Positions 33,392 to 41,228 of a DNA stretch of 64,000 bases are shown here, one piece after another. The notes beneath the pieces were generated by a model. That model was not told the DNA's origin. It saw only the letters and a program-made list of their open reading frames with translations, and ran no database searches. This DNA is from UBA4615 sp046046245 (GTDB taxonomy: Bacteria > Pseudomonadota > Gammaproteobacteria > Burkholderiales > Burkholderiaceae_E), in the NCBI GenBank assembly GCA_046046245.1, contig JBJOKE010000073.1, positions 1 through 64,000 on the forward strand, read 5' to 3'. A program made the translations under genes and the position numbers. Positions within the stretch are counted from its first letter, which is position 1. The number at the start of each line of letters is the position of its first letter.

Positions 33392-34522
33392 TCATCCTTT
33401 CGAGACGGCCGTCCGAAGCGCGGTATCGACCATCTGGGGGTCGATCGACCCGTTTGCAAGGAATTCGAACCGGCTGTCGGCCCGCCACGCCGTTTCGTCC
33501 CAGGCGCAGCAACCCTCGGTCCACTGCCACGCATACCAGGCACGCGGCGTGCGGAAGACGCCCTTGGCACGCAGCGCGCCACCGGCATCGAGCGGTCCGC
33601 CGGGCGCGCCGAGCGCATCGAGCGCGGCCCGCAGCGCGCCGCGGTCGAAACAGGCGTCGGCTGGCCACCACCAGCCCGCCGACGCGATGCCGCTGGCCGG
33701 ATCGGTCCGCCGCCAGCGCAGCGGCTCGGGGGGCGCGACCGCTCTTGCGGCCGGGGTCGACGCCTCGTCCGGGGCCGGCGGTGCGTTCGACGCGGGTCGT
33801 GTCGTCGGTGTCCGTGCGGCGGTCGGCGCGGCGGTCGGGGCGCTCGGCGCGGCCGGGCCCCCCGCCGCGGCCGCCACGGCCGCATCCGGCTCCTCGATCG
33901 CATCCAGCGCCGCCAGCACACGCGCGAGCGGCACCCGGCCGTCGGCCGTCGCCAGCACCGGCCGCGGCCAGGGCGGCAGCGCCGCGAGCCGCTCGGACAG
34001 CGCGGCCGTGTCCGCCGCCGGTCCCTCGGCCGCGCGGTTCAGCACCAGCAGCCGCGCGAGCGCCACCTGATCGGCGGCGATCGCGTGCGCCGGCCGCGCC
34101 GGATCGAGGTGGACCGTCGCCCGGCTCGCGTCGACCACCGCCACCGGCGGGCGCACGCGCAGCCGGTCGGCGAGCGCGGGCGCGCGCAGCCGGTCGAGCA
34201 GCTGGGCCGGATGCCCGAGTCCGGTCGTCTCGACGAAGAGCCGGTCCCAGGGGCCGCGCCGCAGCAGCCGCACCAGCGTCGCGTCGAAGGCCACCCGTGC
34301 CGCGCAGCAGGCGCAGCCGCCGGCGATCTCGGCCACCGCCACGGCCGCGTCTGCGCCGTCGCCGCCCAGCAGCGCGCGATCGACGCCGAGCGCGCCGAAT
34401 TCGTTGACCAGCACCGCCCAGCGCTCGTGCGGCGGGCGCTCGGCGAGCCAGCCGGAGAGCAGCGTGGTCTTGCCGGCGCCGAGGAAGCCGGTGATCAGCA
34501 GGGTTTCTGTCGGCCGGGTCAT
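33392..34522 (-). CDS. CobW/COG0523 family GTP-binding metallochaperone
   Basis: This 376-residue P-loop GTPase belongs to the COG0523 group, which handles zinc, cobalt or iron cofactors. Walker A is GFLGAGKTTLL (residues 12-22). The metal-binding CxCC motif is GGCACCAAR (C70, C72, C73). Switch and specificity regions follow (ETTGLGHPAQLLDRL, then LVLNRAAEG in place of a canonical NKxD). A Pro/Ala-rich linker (about 225-265) leads to the CobW C-terminal domain with GIASAGWWWPADACFDRGAL. No zinc-responsive gene or B12 cluster is adjacent, so the metal is uncertain. Confidence 0.88.
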   Translation of the reverse strand: MTRPTETLLITGFLGAGKTTLLSGWLAERPPHERWAVLVNEFGALGVDRALLGGDGADAAVAVAEIAGGCACCAARVAFDATLVRLLRRGPWDRLFVETTGLGHPAQLLDRLRAPALADRLRVRPPVAVVDASRATVHLDPARPAHAIAADQVALARLLVLNRAAEGPAADTAALSERLAALPPWPRPVLATADGRVPLARVLAALDAIEEPDAAVAAAAGGPAAPSAPTAAPTAARTPTTRPASNAPPAPDEASTPAARAVAPPEPLRWRRTDPASGIASAGWWWPADACFDRGALRAALDALGAPGGPLDAGGALRAKGVFRTPRAWYAWQWTEGCCAWDETAWRADSRFEFLANGSIDPQMVDTALRTAVSKG

Positions 34523-34565
34523 GGGGTCAGCCGGCTCTCGCCGGATTCACGTTCGGGACGCACCA

Positions 34566-34614
34566 GGCCGGCCCATGGGAGCCGGCCGTTCGCCAGGCGG
34601 CTCGCATGCGAGCC
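34566..34614 (-). terminator. Paired GC hairpins downstream of trkH
   Basis: Two inverted repeats lie in the 104 bases after the trkH stop codon. GGCTCGCATGCGAGCC at 34599-34614 is a perfect 16-base palindrome. GGCCGGC at 34566-34572 pairs with GCCGGCC at 34581-34587 around 8 bases. They probably mark the trkH transcript end, though no U-run is present. Confidence 0.35.
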
Positions 34615-34626
34615 GAAACCCCTGGC

Positions 34627-36084
34627 TCACCGGCGCCAGAACCCCGGCGTCAGCAGCGCGAACACCGTCAGCAGCTCGAGGCGGCCGGCGAGCATCGCGA
34701 AGGTGCAGACCCAGGTCTGGAAGTCGGTCAGCGATGCGTAGTTGCGGCTCGGCCCGAGCACGCCGAGCGCGGGCCCGATGTTGTTCAGGCACGAGAACGC
34801 GCCGCCGAAGGCCGAGGTGGCGTCGAGGCCGGTGGCGAGCAGCACCATGGTCACGCCGATCAGGGTCACGCCGTAGAGCAGCATGAACCCGAGGACCGCG
34901 AGCACGACGTTGTCGCCGATCCGCTGGCCATTGAGCAGCAGCGGACGGACCGCGCGCGGGTGCGTGAGGCGCAGCAGCTCGCGCGCCGCCTGCTTGAACA
35001 GCACCAGCGTGCGGGCCATCTTGATGCCCCCGCCGGTCGAGCCCGACGACGAGCACAGCCCGCCCAGCAGCAGCAGCGTCATCCCCGCGAAGGGCGGCCA
35101 CTGCTCGTAGTCGGCGCTGGTGTAGCCGCTGGAGGTGGCCATCGAGACCGTCTTGAAGATCGCGACCCGCATCGCGTCGTACGGATCCGGATAGGTGCCG
35201 CTCCACCAGAGGAAGACCGTGATCACCGTGACCGAGCCGACGATCGCGAGCCAGACCCAGCGCGCCTCGGCATCGCGGGCGTAGGGCTCGAACGAGCGCG
35301 CGCGCAGCGCGACGAAGTGCGTGGTGAAGTTGATCACCGCGACCATCATGAAGACGATCAGCACCCACTCGACGGCCGGCGACGCGAAGCCGGCGATGCT
35401 GTCGTCGCGCGTGGAGAAGCCGCCGAGCGACAGCGCCGAGAACGCGTGGCAGACCGCGTCGAACCAGCCCATGCCGGCCGCGCGCAGCGCGACCATGCAG
35501 GCCAGGGTCAGCGCCACGTAGATCAGCCACAGGTACTTGGCCGTCTGCGTGATCCGCGGCGTGAGCTTGGTCTCCTTCATCGGGCCGGGCATCTCGGCCT
35601 TGAAGAGCTGCATGCCGCCCACGCCCAGCAGCGGCAGGATGGCGATCGCCAGCACGATGATCCCCATGCCGCCGAACCACTGCAGCGCGTGGCGCCACAG
35701 GTTCAGGCTCTGCGGCAGCGCGTCGAGACCGGACAGCACGGTCGCGCCGGTGGTGGTCAGCGCCGACATCGACTCGAAGAACGCGTCGGTCACGGTCAGG
35801 CCGTCGATCTCGAGCAGGAAGGGCACCATCGCCGCGCCGGCCATCGCGACCCAGCCGAGCACGACGAGCAGGCAGCCGTCGCGCGCCTGCAGCTCGCGGC
35901 GCAGCCGGCGCGTGGGGGCCCACAGCGCGAGGCCCAGCGCGGCCGTGCCGAGCGAGGCCTGGACGAAGCTGTCGGTGGTGCCGTCGCGCGCCGCGACCGA
36001 CCAGCCGATGGGCAGCAGATAGGTCGCCGCCATCACCATCAGCAGGCCGCCCAGGACGTGCGCGATGGCCAGGACGCGCTGCAC
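34627..36084 (-). CDS. trkH: TrkH-family potassium uptake protein
   Basis: This 485-residue inner-membrane protein is the translocating subunit of the Trk potassium system. Four M1-P-M2-like repeats are visible, with filter regions such as LTTTGATVLSGLDALPQSLN, SLGGFSTRDDSIAGFASPAV, ATSSGYTSADYEQWPPFAGM and FGGAFSCLNNIGPALGVLG. The conserved glycines in these loops form the selectivity filter. The length is normal (E. coli TrkH 483 aa). The regulatory subunit gene trkA is in the same window but about 18 kb away, although the two are often adjacent in Betaproteobacteria. Confidence 0.93.
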   Translation of the reverse strand: MQRVLAIAHVLGGLLMVMAATYLLPIGWSVAARDGTTDSFVQASLGTAALGLALWAPTRRLRRELQARDGCLLVVLGWVAMAGAAMVPFLLEIDGLTVTDAFFESMSALTTTGATVLSGLDALPQSLNLWRHALQWFGGMGIIVLAIAILPLLGVGGMQLFKAEMPGPMKETKLTPRITQTAKYLWLIYVALTLACMVALRAAGMGWFDAVCHAFSALSLGGFSTRDDSIAGFASPAVEWVLIVFMMVAVINFTTHFVALRARSFEPYARDAEARWVWLAIVGSVTVITVFLWWSGTYPDPYDAMRVAIFKTVSMATSSGYTSADYEQWPPFAGMTLLLLGGLCSSSGSTGGGIKMARTLVLFKQAARELLRLTHPRAVRPLLLNGQRIGDNVVLAVLGFMLLYGVTLIGVTMVLLATGLDATSAFGGAFSCLNNIGPALGVLGPSRNYASLTDFQTWVCTFAMLAGRLELLTVFALLTPGFWRR

Positions 36085-36249
36085 TCGGGGGGAGGCTCCA
36101 GGAGAAATGCGGCATTCTACCGGTGCCGTGCGGTGCTACCATCGAACGGACAAGCCAGGCGCACGGCCGCCCCACCGATGCGCGACACCACCCGGGGCGC
36201 GGTCGTTCCGCCACCCCCTCGCGGGCCGCGGCGGCGCAGGGAGGAGACA

Positions 36250-38172
36250 GTGCGTCCGACGGACATCCACGATCCCGACCATTTCCACAAGGTCGTCGAT
36301 TGCCAATGGGCCTGCCCGGCCCACACCCCCGTACCCGAGTACATCCGCCTGATCGCGTCCGGCCGCCACGCCGACGCCTACATGGTCAACTGGAAGTCGA
36401 ACGTGTTCCCGGGAATCCTCGGGCGCACCTGCGACCGTCCGTGCGAGCCCGCCTGCCGGCGCGGTCGCGTCGAGGACGAGAACCTGCCCTCGCCCGAACC
36501 GGTCGCGATCTGCCGCCTGAAGCGCGTCGCCGCCGACTTCAAGGGCGACATCACCGACCTGATGCCGCCGCCGGCGGCCGCGCCCATCGGCCGGCGCATC
36601 GCCTGCATCGGCGCGGGCCCGGCGTCGATGACCGTCGCGCGCGACCTCGCGCCGCTGGGCTACGACATCACCGTCTTCGACCAGGAGCCGAAGATGGGCG
36701 GCTTCATCCGCTCGCAGATCCCGCGCTTCCGGCTGCCCGAGTCGGTGATCGACGAGGAGATGGGCTGGGTGACGCGACTGGGCGACGTGAAGTTCGTCCA
36801 CCGCCGGATCGACTCGCTGAAGGCGCTGCTCGCCGAGGGCTTCGACGCGGTCTTCGTCGGCTCCGGCGCGCCGCGCGGCCGCGACCTCGACGTGCCCGGC
36901 CGCAAGGAAGCGGCCGCGAACATCCACATCGGCATCGACTGGCTGAGCTCGGTGTCCTTCGGCCACGTGACGTCGATCGGCCGGCGCGTGATCGTGCTGG
37001 GCGGCGGCAACACCGCGATGGACTGCTGCCGCTCGGCCAGGCGCCTGGGCGGCGAGGACGTGAAGGTCATCGTCCGCTCGCCCTTCGACGAGATGAAGGC
37101 CTCGCCCTGGGAGAAGGAGGATGCGCAGCACGAGGGCATCCCCATCCTCGACTGCCTGGTGCCCAAGGCCGTCGAGCACCGCGACGGGAAGATCGTCGCG
37201 ATGACCTTCGAGAAGGTGAAGGCCGTCTGGTCGACCGACGCGAGCGGGCAGCGCAGGCGCTCGCTGGTGCCCACCGGCGAACCCGAGCACCGCCACGAAT
37301 GCGACGACGTGCTGGTGGCGATCGGCCAGGAGAACGCCTTCCCCTGGATCGAGCGCGACATCGGCCTGGAGTTCGACCGCTGGGGCCTGCCGAAGCTCGA
37401 CGAGAAGACGCTGCAGTCGACGATCCCGAGCGTGTTCTTCGGCGGCGACGCGGCGCTCGGGCCCAAGAACATCATCTGGGCGGTGGCGCACGGCCACGAG
37501 GCCGCGATCTCGATCCACAAGCACCTGGACGGCGAGGATGTCTCGCAGCGCCCCGGGCCGGGGGTCACGCTCGCGTCGCAGAAGATGGGCATCCACGAGT
37601 GGGCCTACGACAACGACCCGGCGAACGACGCCCGCCACAAGGTGCCGTGGGCCGCGGCCGAGGCCGCGCTGCGCAGCATCAAGATCGAGGTGGAGCTGGG
37701 CTTCGACCCGGCCACCGCCTACAAGGAGACGCAGCGCTGCCTGAACTGCGACGTGCAGACGGTCTTCAACGAGAAGACCTGCATCGAGTGCGACGCCTGC
37801 GTCGACATCTGCCCGATGGACTGCATCACCTTCACGCCCGACGGCGAGGAGGCGGACCTGCGGCAGCGGCTGAACGCGCCGGCGACGAACGCCGACCAGG
37901 CGCTCTACGTGTCCGGCCTGCTGAAGATGACCGGCCGCGTGATGGTCAAGGACGAGGACGTCTGCCTGCACTGCGGGCTGTGCGCCGAGCGCTGCCCGAC
38001 CGGTGCCTGGGACATGCAGAAGTTCCTGCTGCAGATGACGCACGCGGGCGAGGTGCCCGGCCGCGCCGGCGCGGGCGTGAACCGCGCGCCCTATCGAACG
38101 CCGGCCACGGCCGGAGGCGGCGGCGGCGCATCGACCGTGCTGGCCGCGCCCGCCCAACGGAGGCACGCATGA
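36250..38172 (+). CDS. korC: GltD-like FAD/iron-sulfur oxidoreductase subunit of a 2-oxoacid oxidoreductase
   Basis: This 640-residue flavoprotein combines a glutamate-synthase-small-subunit module with a bacterial ferredoxin module. From the N-terminus: two Cys clusters for [4Fe-4S] (CQWACPAHT and CDRPCEPACRRG), an FAD loop (CIGAGPASMTVARDLAPLG), an NAD(P) loop (VLGGGNTAMDCCRSARRLGG), then two further [4Fe-4S] motifs (CIECDACVDICPMDC and CLHCGLCAERCPTGAWD). The start is a GTG at 36250 preceded by AGGGAGGAGA. Its stop overlaps the alpha subunit start. The arrangement resembles KorC of the Azoarcus 2-oxoglutarate:NADP+ oxidoreductase, so it probably passes electrons from the thiamine enzyme to NAD(P)+. 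Confidence 0.85.
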   Translation: MRPTDIHDPDHFHKVVDCQWACPAHTPVPEYIRLIASGRHADAYMVNWKSNVFPGILGRTCDRPCEPACRRGRVEDENLPSPEPVAICRLKRVAADFKGDITDLMPPPAAAPIGRRIACIGAGPASMTVARDLAPLGYDITVFDQEPKMGGFIRSQIPRFRLPESVIDEEMGWVTRLGDVKFVHRRIDSLKALLAEGFDAVFVGSGAPRGRDLDVPGRKEAAANIHIGIDWLSSVSFGHVTSIGRRVIVLGGGNTAMDCCRSARRLGGEDVKVIVRSPFDEMKASPWEKEDAQHEGIPILDCLVPKAVEHRDGKIVAMTFEKVKAVWSTDASGQRRRSLVPTGEPEHRHECDDVLVAIGQENAFPWIERDIGLEFDRWGLPKLDEKTLQSTIPSVFFGGDAALGPKNIIWAVAHGHEAAISIHKHLDGEDVSQRPGPGVTLASQKMGIHEWAYDNDPANDARHKVPWAAAEAALRSIKIEVELGFDPATAYKETQRCLNCDVQTVFNEKTCIECDACVDICPMDCITFTPDGEEADLRQRLNAPATNADQALYVSGLLKMTGRVMVKDEDVCLHCGLCAERCPTGAWDMQKFLLQMTHAGEVPGRAGAGVNRAPYRTPATAGGGGGASTVLAAPAQRRHA

Positions 38173-40022
38173 ACGCGCCGCTGAAACCCGACCAGGCCCG
38201 GCCGGCCTCGGCCCTGCGACCGATCACCGCGCTCAACGACTTCGTCGTCAAGTTCGCCAACGTCAACGGCTCGGGCTCGGCCTCGGCCAACGAGCTCTTC
38301 GCCCGCGCGATCCTGCGGATGGGCGTGCCGGTCAGCCCGCGCAACATCTTCCCCTCGAACATCCAGGGCCTGCCCACCTGGTACGAGGTACGGGTCTCGG
38401 AGAAGGGCTGGCTCGGCCGGCGCGGCGGCGTCGACATGATGGTCGCGATGAACCCGCAGACCTGGGACCGCGACGTCAAGGAGATCGAGCCCGGCGGCTA
38501 CCTGTTCCACGACTCGACGAAGTTCCTGACCAAGGAGCGCTTCCGGGACGACGTGATCGCGATCGGCATGCCGCTCACCGAGATCTGCAACGTCACCTAC
38601 GGCGAGCCGCGCGAGCGGCAGCTGATGAAGAACATCGTCTGCCTGGGCGCGCTGTCGGTACTGCTGGGCATCGAGGCGAAGGCGATCGAGGAGCTGTTCG
38701 GCGAGCAGTACAAGGGCAAGGAGCGGCTGCTCGACTCCAACGTGAAGGCGCTGCACCTCGGCCGCGACTATGCGTCGCAGTGCCTCGAGCCGATCGGCCT
38801 GAAGGTCGAGCGGCGCGATGCGGTGGGCGACCGGATCTTCATGGAGGGCAATTCGGCGGCCGCGCTGGGTGCGGTGTATGGCGGCGCGAGCGTCTGCGCG
38901 TGGTACCCGATCACCCCGAGCTCGTCGGTGGCCGAGGCCTTCACCCACTGGTGCAAGAAGCTGCGCACCGACCCCGAGACGGGCCGCTCGCGCTACGCGA
39001 TCGTGCAGGCCGAGGACGAGCTGGCCTCGATCGGCATGGTGGTGGGCGCGGGCTGGAACGGCGCGCGCGCGTTCACCGCCACCTCGGGTCCCGGCGTGTC
39101 GCTGATGACCGAGTTCATCGGCCTGGCCTACTTCGCCGAGATCCCTGTCACCATCGTCAACGTGCAGCGCGGCGGCCCGTCCACCGGCATGCCCACGCGC
39201 ACCCAGCAGGCCGACCTCGTCGCCTGCGCGTACGCATCGCACGGCGACACCAAGCACGTGCTGCTTCTGCCCGAGGATCCGACCGAGTGCTTCGAGCACA
39301 CGGCCGCGGCGCTCGACCTCGCCGACCGGCTGCAGACGCCGGTGTTCGTGATGACCGACCTCGACATCGGCATGAACACGCGGCTGTGCCGCCCGATGGC
39401 CTGGGACGACACGAAGCGGATGGACCGCGGCAAGGTGATGGACTTCGAGATGCTCGACTCCGGCCGCGACTTCGGCCGCTACCTCGACGTCGACGGCGAC
39501 GGGATCCCGTACCGGACCTATCCGGGCACGCACCCGACGAAGGGCGCCTACTTCACCCGCGGCACCACGCGCAATCCGTACGCGAAGTACTCCGAGGCCG
39601 GCCCCGACTACGTCTACAACATGGAGCGGCTGCTGCGGAAGTTCGAGACCGCGAAGTCGCTGGTGCCGCAGCCGGTGGTCCGCAAGGCGAGGAAGAAGAC
39701 GCCGTTCGGCGCGATCTACTTCGGCTCGACCAGCCCCGCGATGGACGAGGCGCTCGAGGTGCTCGAGGAGCACGGCGTGCCGCTCGACACGATGCGGCTG
39801 CGCGCGTTCCCGTTCCCGGAATCGGTCGAGCGCTTCATCGAGGATCACGAGACCGTCTTCGTCGTCGAGCAGAACCGCGATGCGCAGATGAAGTCGATGC
39901 TGGTCAACGAGCTGCAGGTCGATCCCGCGAAGCTCGTCTCCGTGCTGCACTACGACGGCACCCCGATCACCGCGCGGTTCATCATCGGCCGCATCACCGC
40001 CGCCACCCGGAGCGCGAAATGA
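38169..40022 (+). CDS. korA: 2-oxoacid:acceptor oxidoreductase, alpha subunit (fused gamma-alpha)
   Basis: This 617-residue protein fuses the gamma domain (about 25-200, with NDFVVKFANVNGSGSASANE and the SNIQGLPTWYEVRVS segment) to the alpha pyrimidine-binding domain (about 225-600). Key alpha motifs are GNSAAALGAVYGGASVCAWY, YPITPSSSVAE and the AEDELASIGMVVGAGWNGAR region, followed by TATSGPGVSLMTEFIGLAYF. The enzyme oxidatively decarboxylates 2-oxoacids with thiamine diphosphate and CoA; 2-oxoglutarate is the commonest substrate for this subtype. It overlaps its neighbours on both sides by 4 bases, forming a three-gene operon. Confidence 0.92.
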   Translation: MNAPLKPDQARPASALRPITALNDFVVKFANVNGSGSASANELFARAILRMGVPVSPRNIFPSNIQGLPTWYEVRVSEKGWLGRRGGVDMMVAMNPQTWDRDVKEIEPGGYLFHDSTKFLTKERFRDDVIAIGMPLTEICNVTYGEPRERQLMKNIVCLGALSVLLGIEAKAIEELFGEQYKGKERLLDSNVKALHLGRDYASQCLEPIGLKVERRDAVGDRIFMEGNSAAALGAVYGGASVCAWYPITPSSSVAEAFTHWCKKLRTDPETGRSRYAIVQAEDELASIGMVVGAGWNGARAFTATSGPGVSLMTEFIGLAYFAEIPVTIVNVQRGGPSTGMPTRTQQADLVACAYASHGDTKHVLLLPEDPTECFEHTAAALDLADRLQTPVFVMTDLDIGMNTRLCRPMAWDDTKRMDRGKVMDFEMLDSGRDFGRYLDVDGDGIPYRTYPGTHPTKGAYFTRGTTRNPYAKYSEAGPDYVYNMERLLRKFETAKSLVPQPVVRKARKKTPFGAIYFGSTSPAMDEALEVLEEHGVPLDTMRLRAFPFPESVERFIEDHETVFVVEQNRDAQMKSMLVNELQVDPAKLVSVLHYDGTPITARFIIGRITAATRSAK

Positions 40023-41074
40023 CCTACATCGCGAAGCCGAAGCTCCACCATCCGACGCTCGCCCGCAACAAGGTCGGCTACCTGCGCCGCGACTACGAGG
40101 GCGCGATCTCGACGCTGTGCGCCGGCTGCGGCCACGACTCGATCTCGGCCTCGATCGTGCAGGCCTGCTGGGAGCTCGACATCGAGCCGCACCGCGTCGC
40201 CAAGCTCTCGGGCATCGGCTGCTCGAGCAAGACGCCCGACTACTTCCTCGGCAACTCGCACGGCTTCAACACCGTGCACGGCCGGATGCCCTCGGTGCTC
40301 ACCGGCGCGAACCTCGGCAACCGGGAGCTGCTCTACCTCGGCGTCTCGGGCGACGGCGACTCGGCCTCGATCGGCCTCGGCCAGTTCGCGCACGTGATGC
40401 GACGCGGCGTGAACATGGTCTACATCGTCGAGAACAACGGCGTCTACGGCCTCACCAAGGGCCAGTTCTCCGCCACCGCCGACCAGGGCTCGAAGTCGAA
40501 GAAGGGCGTGGTCAACGCGGATGCGCCGATCGACATGGTCTCGCTCGCGCTGCAGCTCGGCGCCACCTACGTCGCGCGCGGCTTCTCGGGCGACAAGAAG
40601 CAGCTCGTGCCGCTGATCAAGGGCGCGATGGAGCACCCGGGCGCGGCCTTCATCGACGTGGTGAGCCCCTGCGTGGCGTTCAACAACCACGCGGGCAGCA
40701 CCAAGAGCTACGAGTACGTGCGCCAGCACAACGAGGCGGTGAACCGGATCGACTTCATCGACCTCGCCGCCGAGCAGACGGCCGACGTCGTGCCGGGCGG
40801 CTACGTCGACGTGCCGCAGGCCGACGGCTCGACGATGCGGCTGCGCCGGCTCGCCGAGGGCTACGACCCGACCGACCGCGTCGCCGCGATGAACTACATC
40901 GCGCAGCACCAGGCGCGCGGCGAGGTGGTGACCGGGCTGCTCTTCGTCGACCCGCATCCCGAGGACATGCACGCACACCTGAACACGGTGGCCACGCCGT
41001 TCAACCGGCTGGGCGAGCGCGAGCTGATCCCGGGGGCGAAGGCGCTGGAGTCGATCAACCGGTCGCTGCGCTAG
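40019..41074 (+). CDS. korB: 2-oxoacid:acceptor oxidoreductase, beta subunit
   Basis: This 351-residue protein is the thiamine-diphosphate-binding subunit. The GDG...N motif is in VSGDGDSASIGLGQFAHVMR and IVENNGVYGLTKGQFS. Cysteines for a [4Fe-4S] cluster are in LCAGCGHDSI, GIGCSSKTPDYF and PCVAFNNHAG, as in other ferredoxin-type oxidoreductases. The C-terminal tail is extended (FVDPHPEDMHAHLNTVATPF). The ATG overlaps the alpha-subunit stop. The complete set alpha, beta and GltD-like subunit acts in the cytosol. A rho-independent-like hairpin follows 55 bases after the stop codon. Confidence 0.93.
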   Translation: MTYIAKPKLHHPTLARNKVGYLRRDYEGAISTLCAGCGHDSISASIVQACWELDIEPHRVAKLSGIGCSSKTPDYFLGNSHGFNTVHGRMPSVLTGANLGNRELLYLGVSGDGDSASIGLGQFAHVMRRGVNMVYIVENNGVYGLTKGQFSATADQGSKSKKGVVNADAPIDMVSLALQLGATYVARGFSGDKKQLVPLIKGAMEHPGAAFIDVVSPCVAFNNHAGSTKSYEYVRQHNEAVNRIDFIDLAAEQTADVVPGGYVDVPQADGSTMRLRRLAEGYDPTDRVAAMNYIAQHQARGEVVTGLLFVDPHPEDMHAHLNTVATPFNRLGERELIPGAKALESINRSLR

Positions 41075-41129
41075 AGGCGGAGCGACCCTGCGCTGACGGC
41101 CGACGGCTGCCGGCGCGCCGCCGACCTCG

Positions 41130-41161
41130 ACGGGCCCGCCTCGCGCGGGCCCGTTGCATTT
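41130..41161 (+). terminator. Terminator-like hairpin after the 2-oxoacid oxidoreductase operon
   Basis: ACGGGCCCGC at 41130-41139 pairs perfectly with GCGGGCCCGT at 41145-41154 around the loop CTCGC. It is followed by TGCATTT, a modest T-rich tail. The position 55 bases after korB and before a convergent gene fits a transcription end. Confidence 0.6.
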
Positions 41162-41228
41162 CGGGCACGACCGCGGCGCGCCGTGCTCGCCCGGCGGCGC
41201 ACGCACCGCGGGCAGGTCGGCCCCCGAG

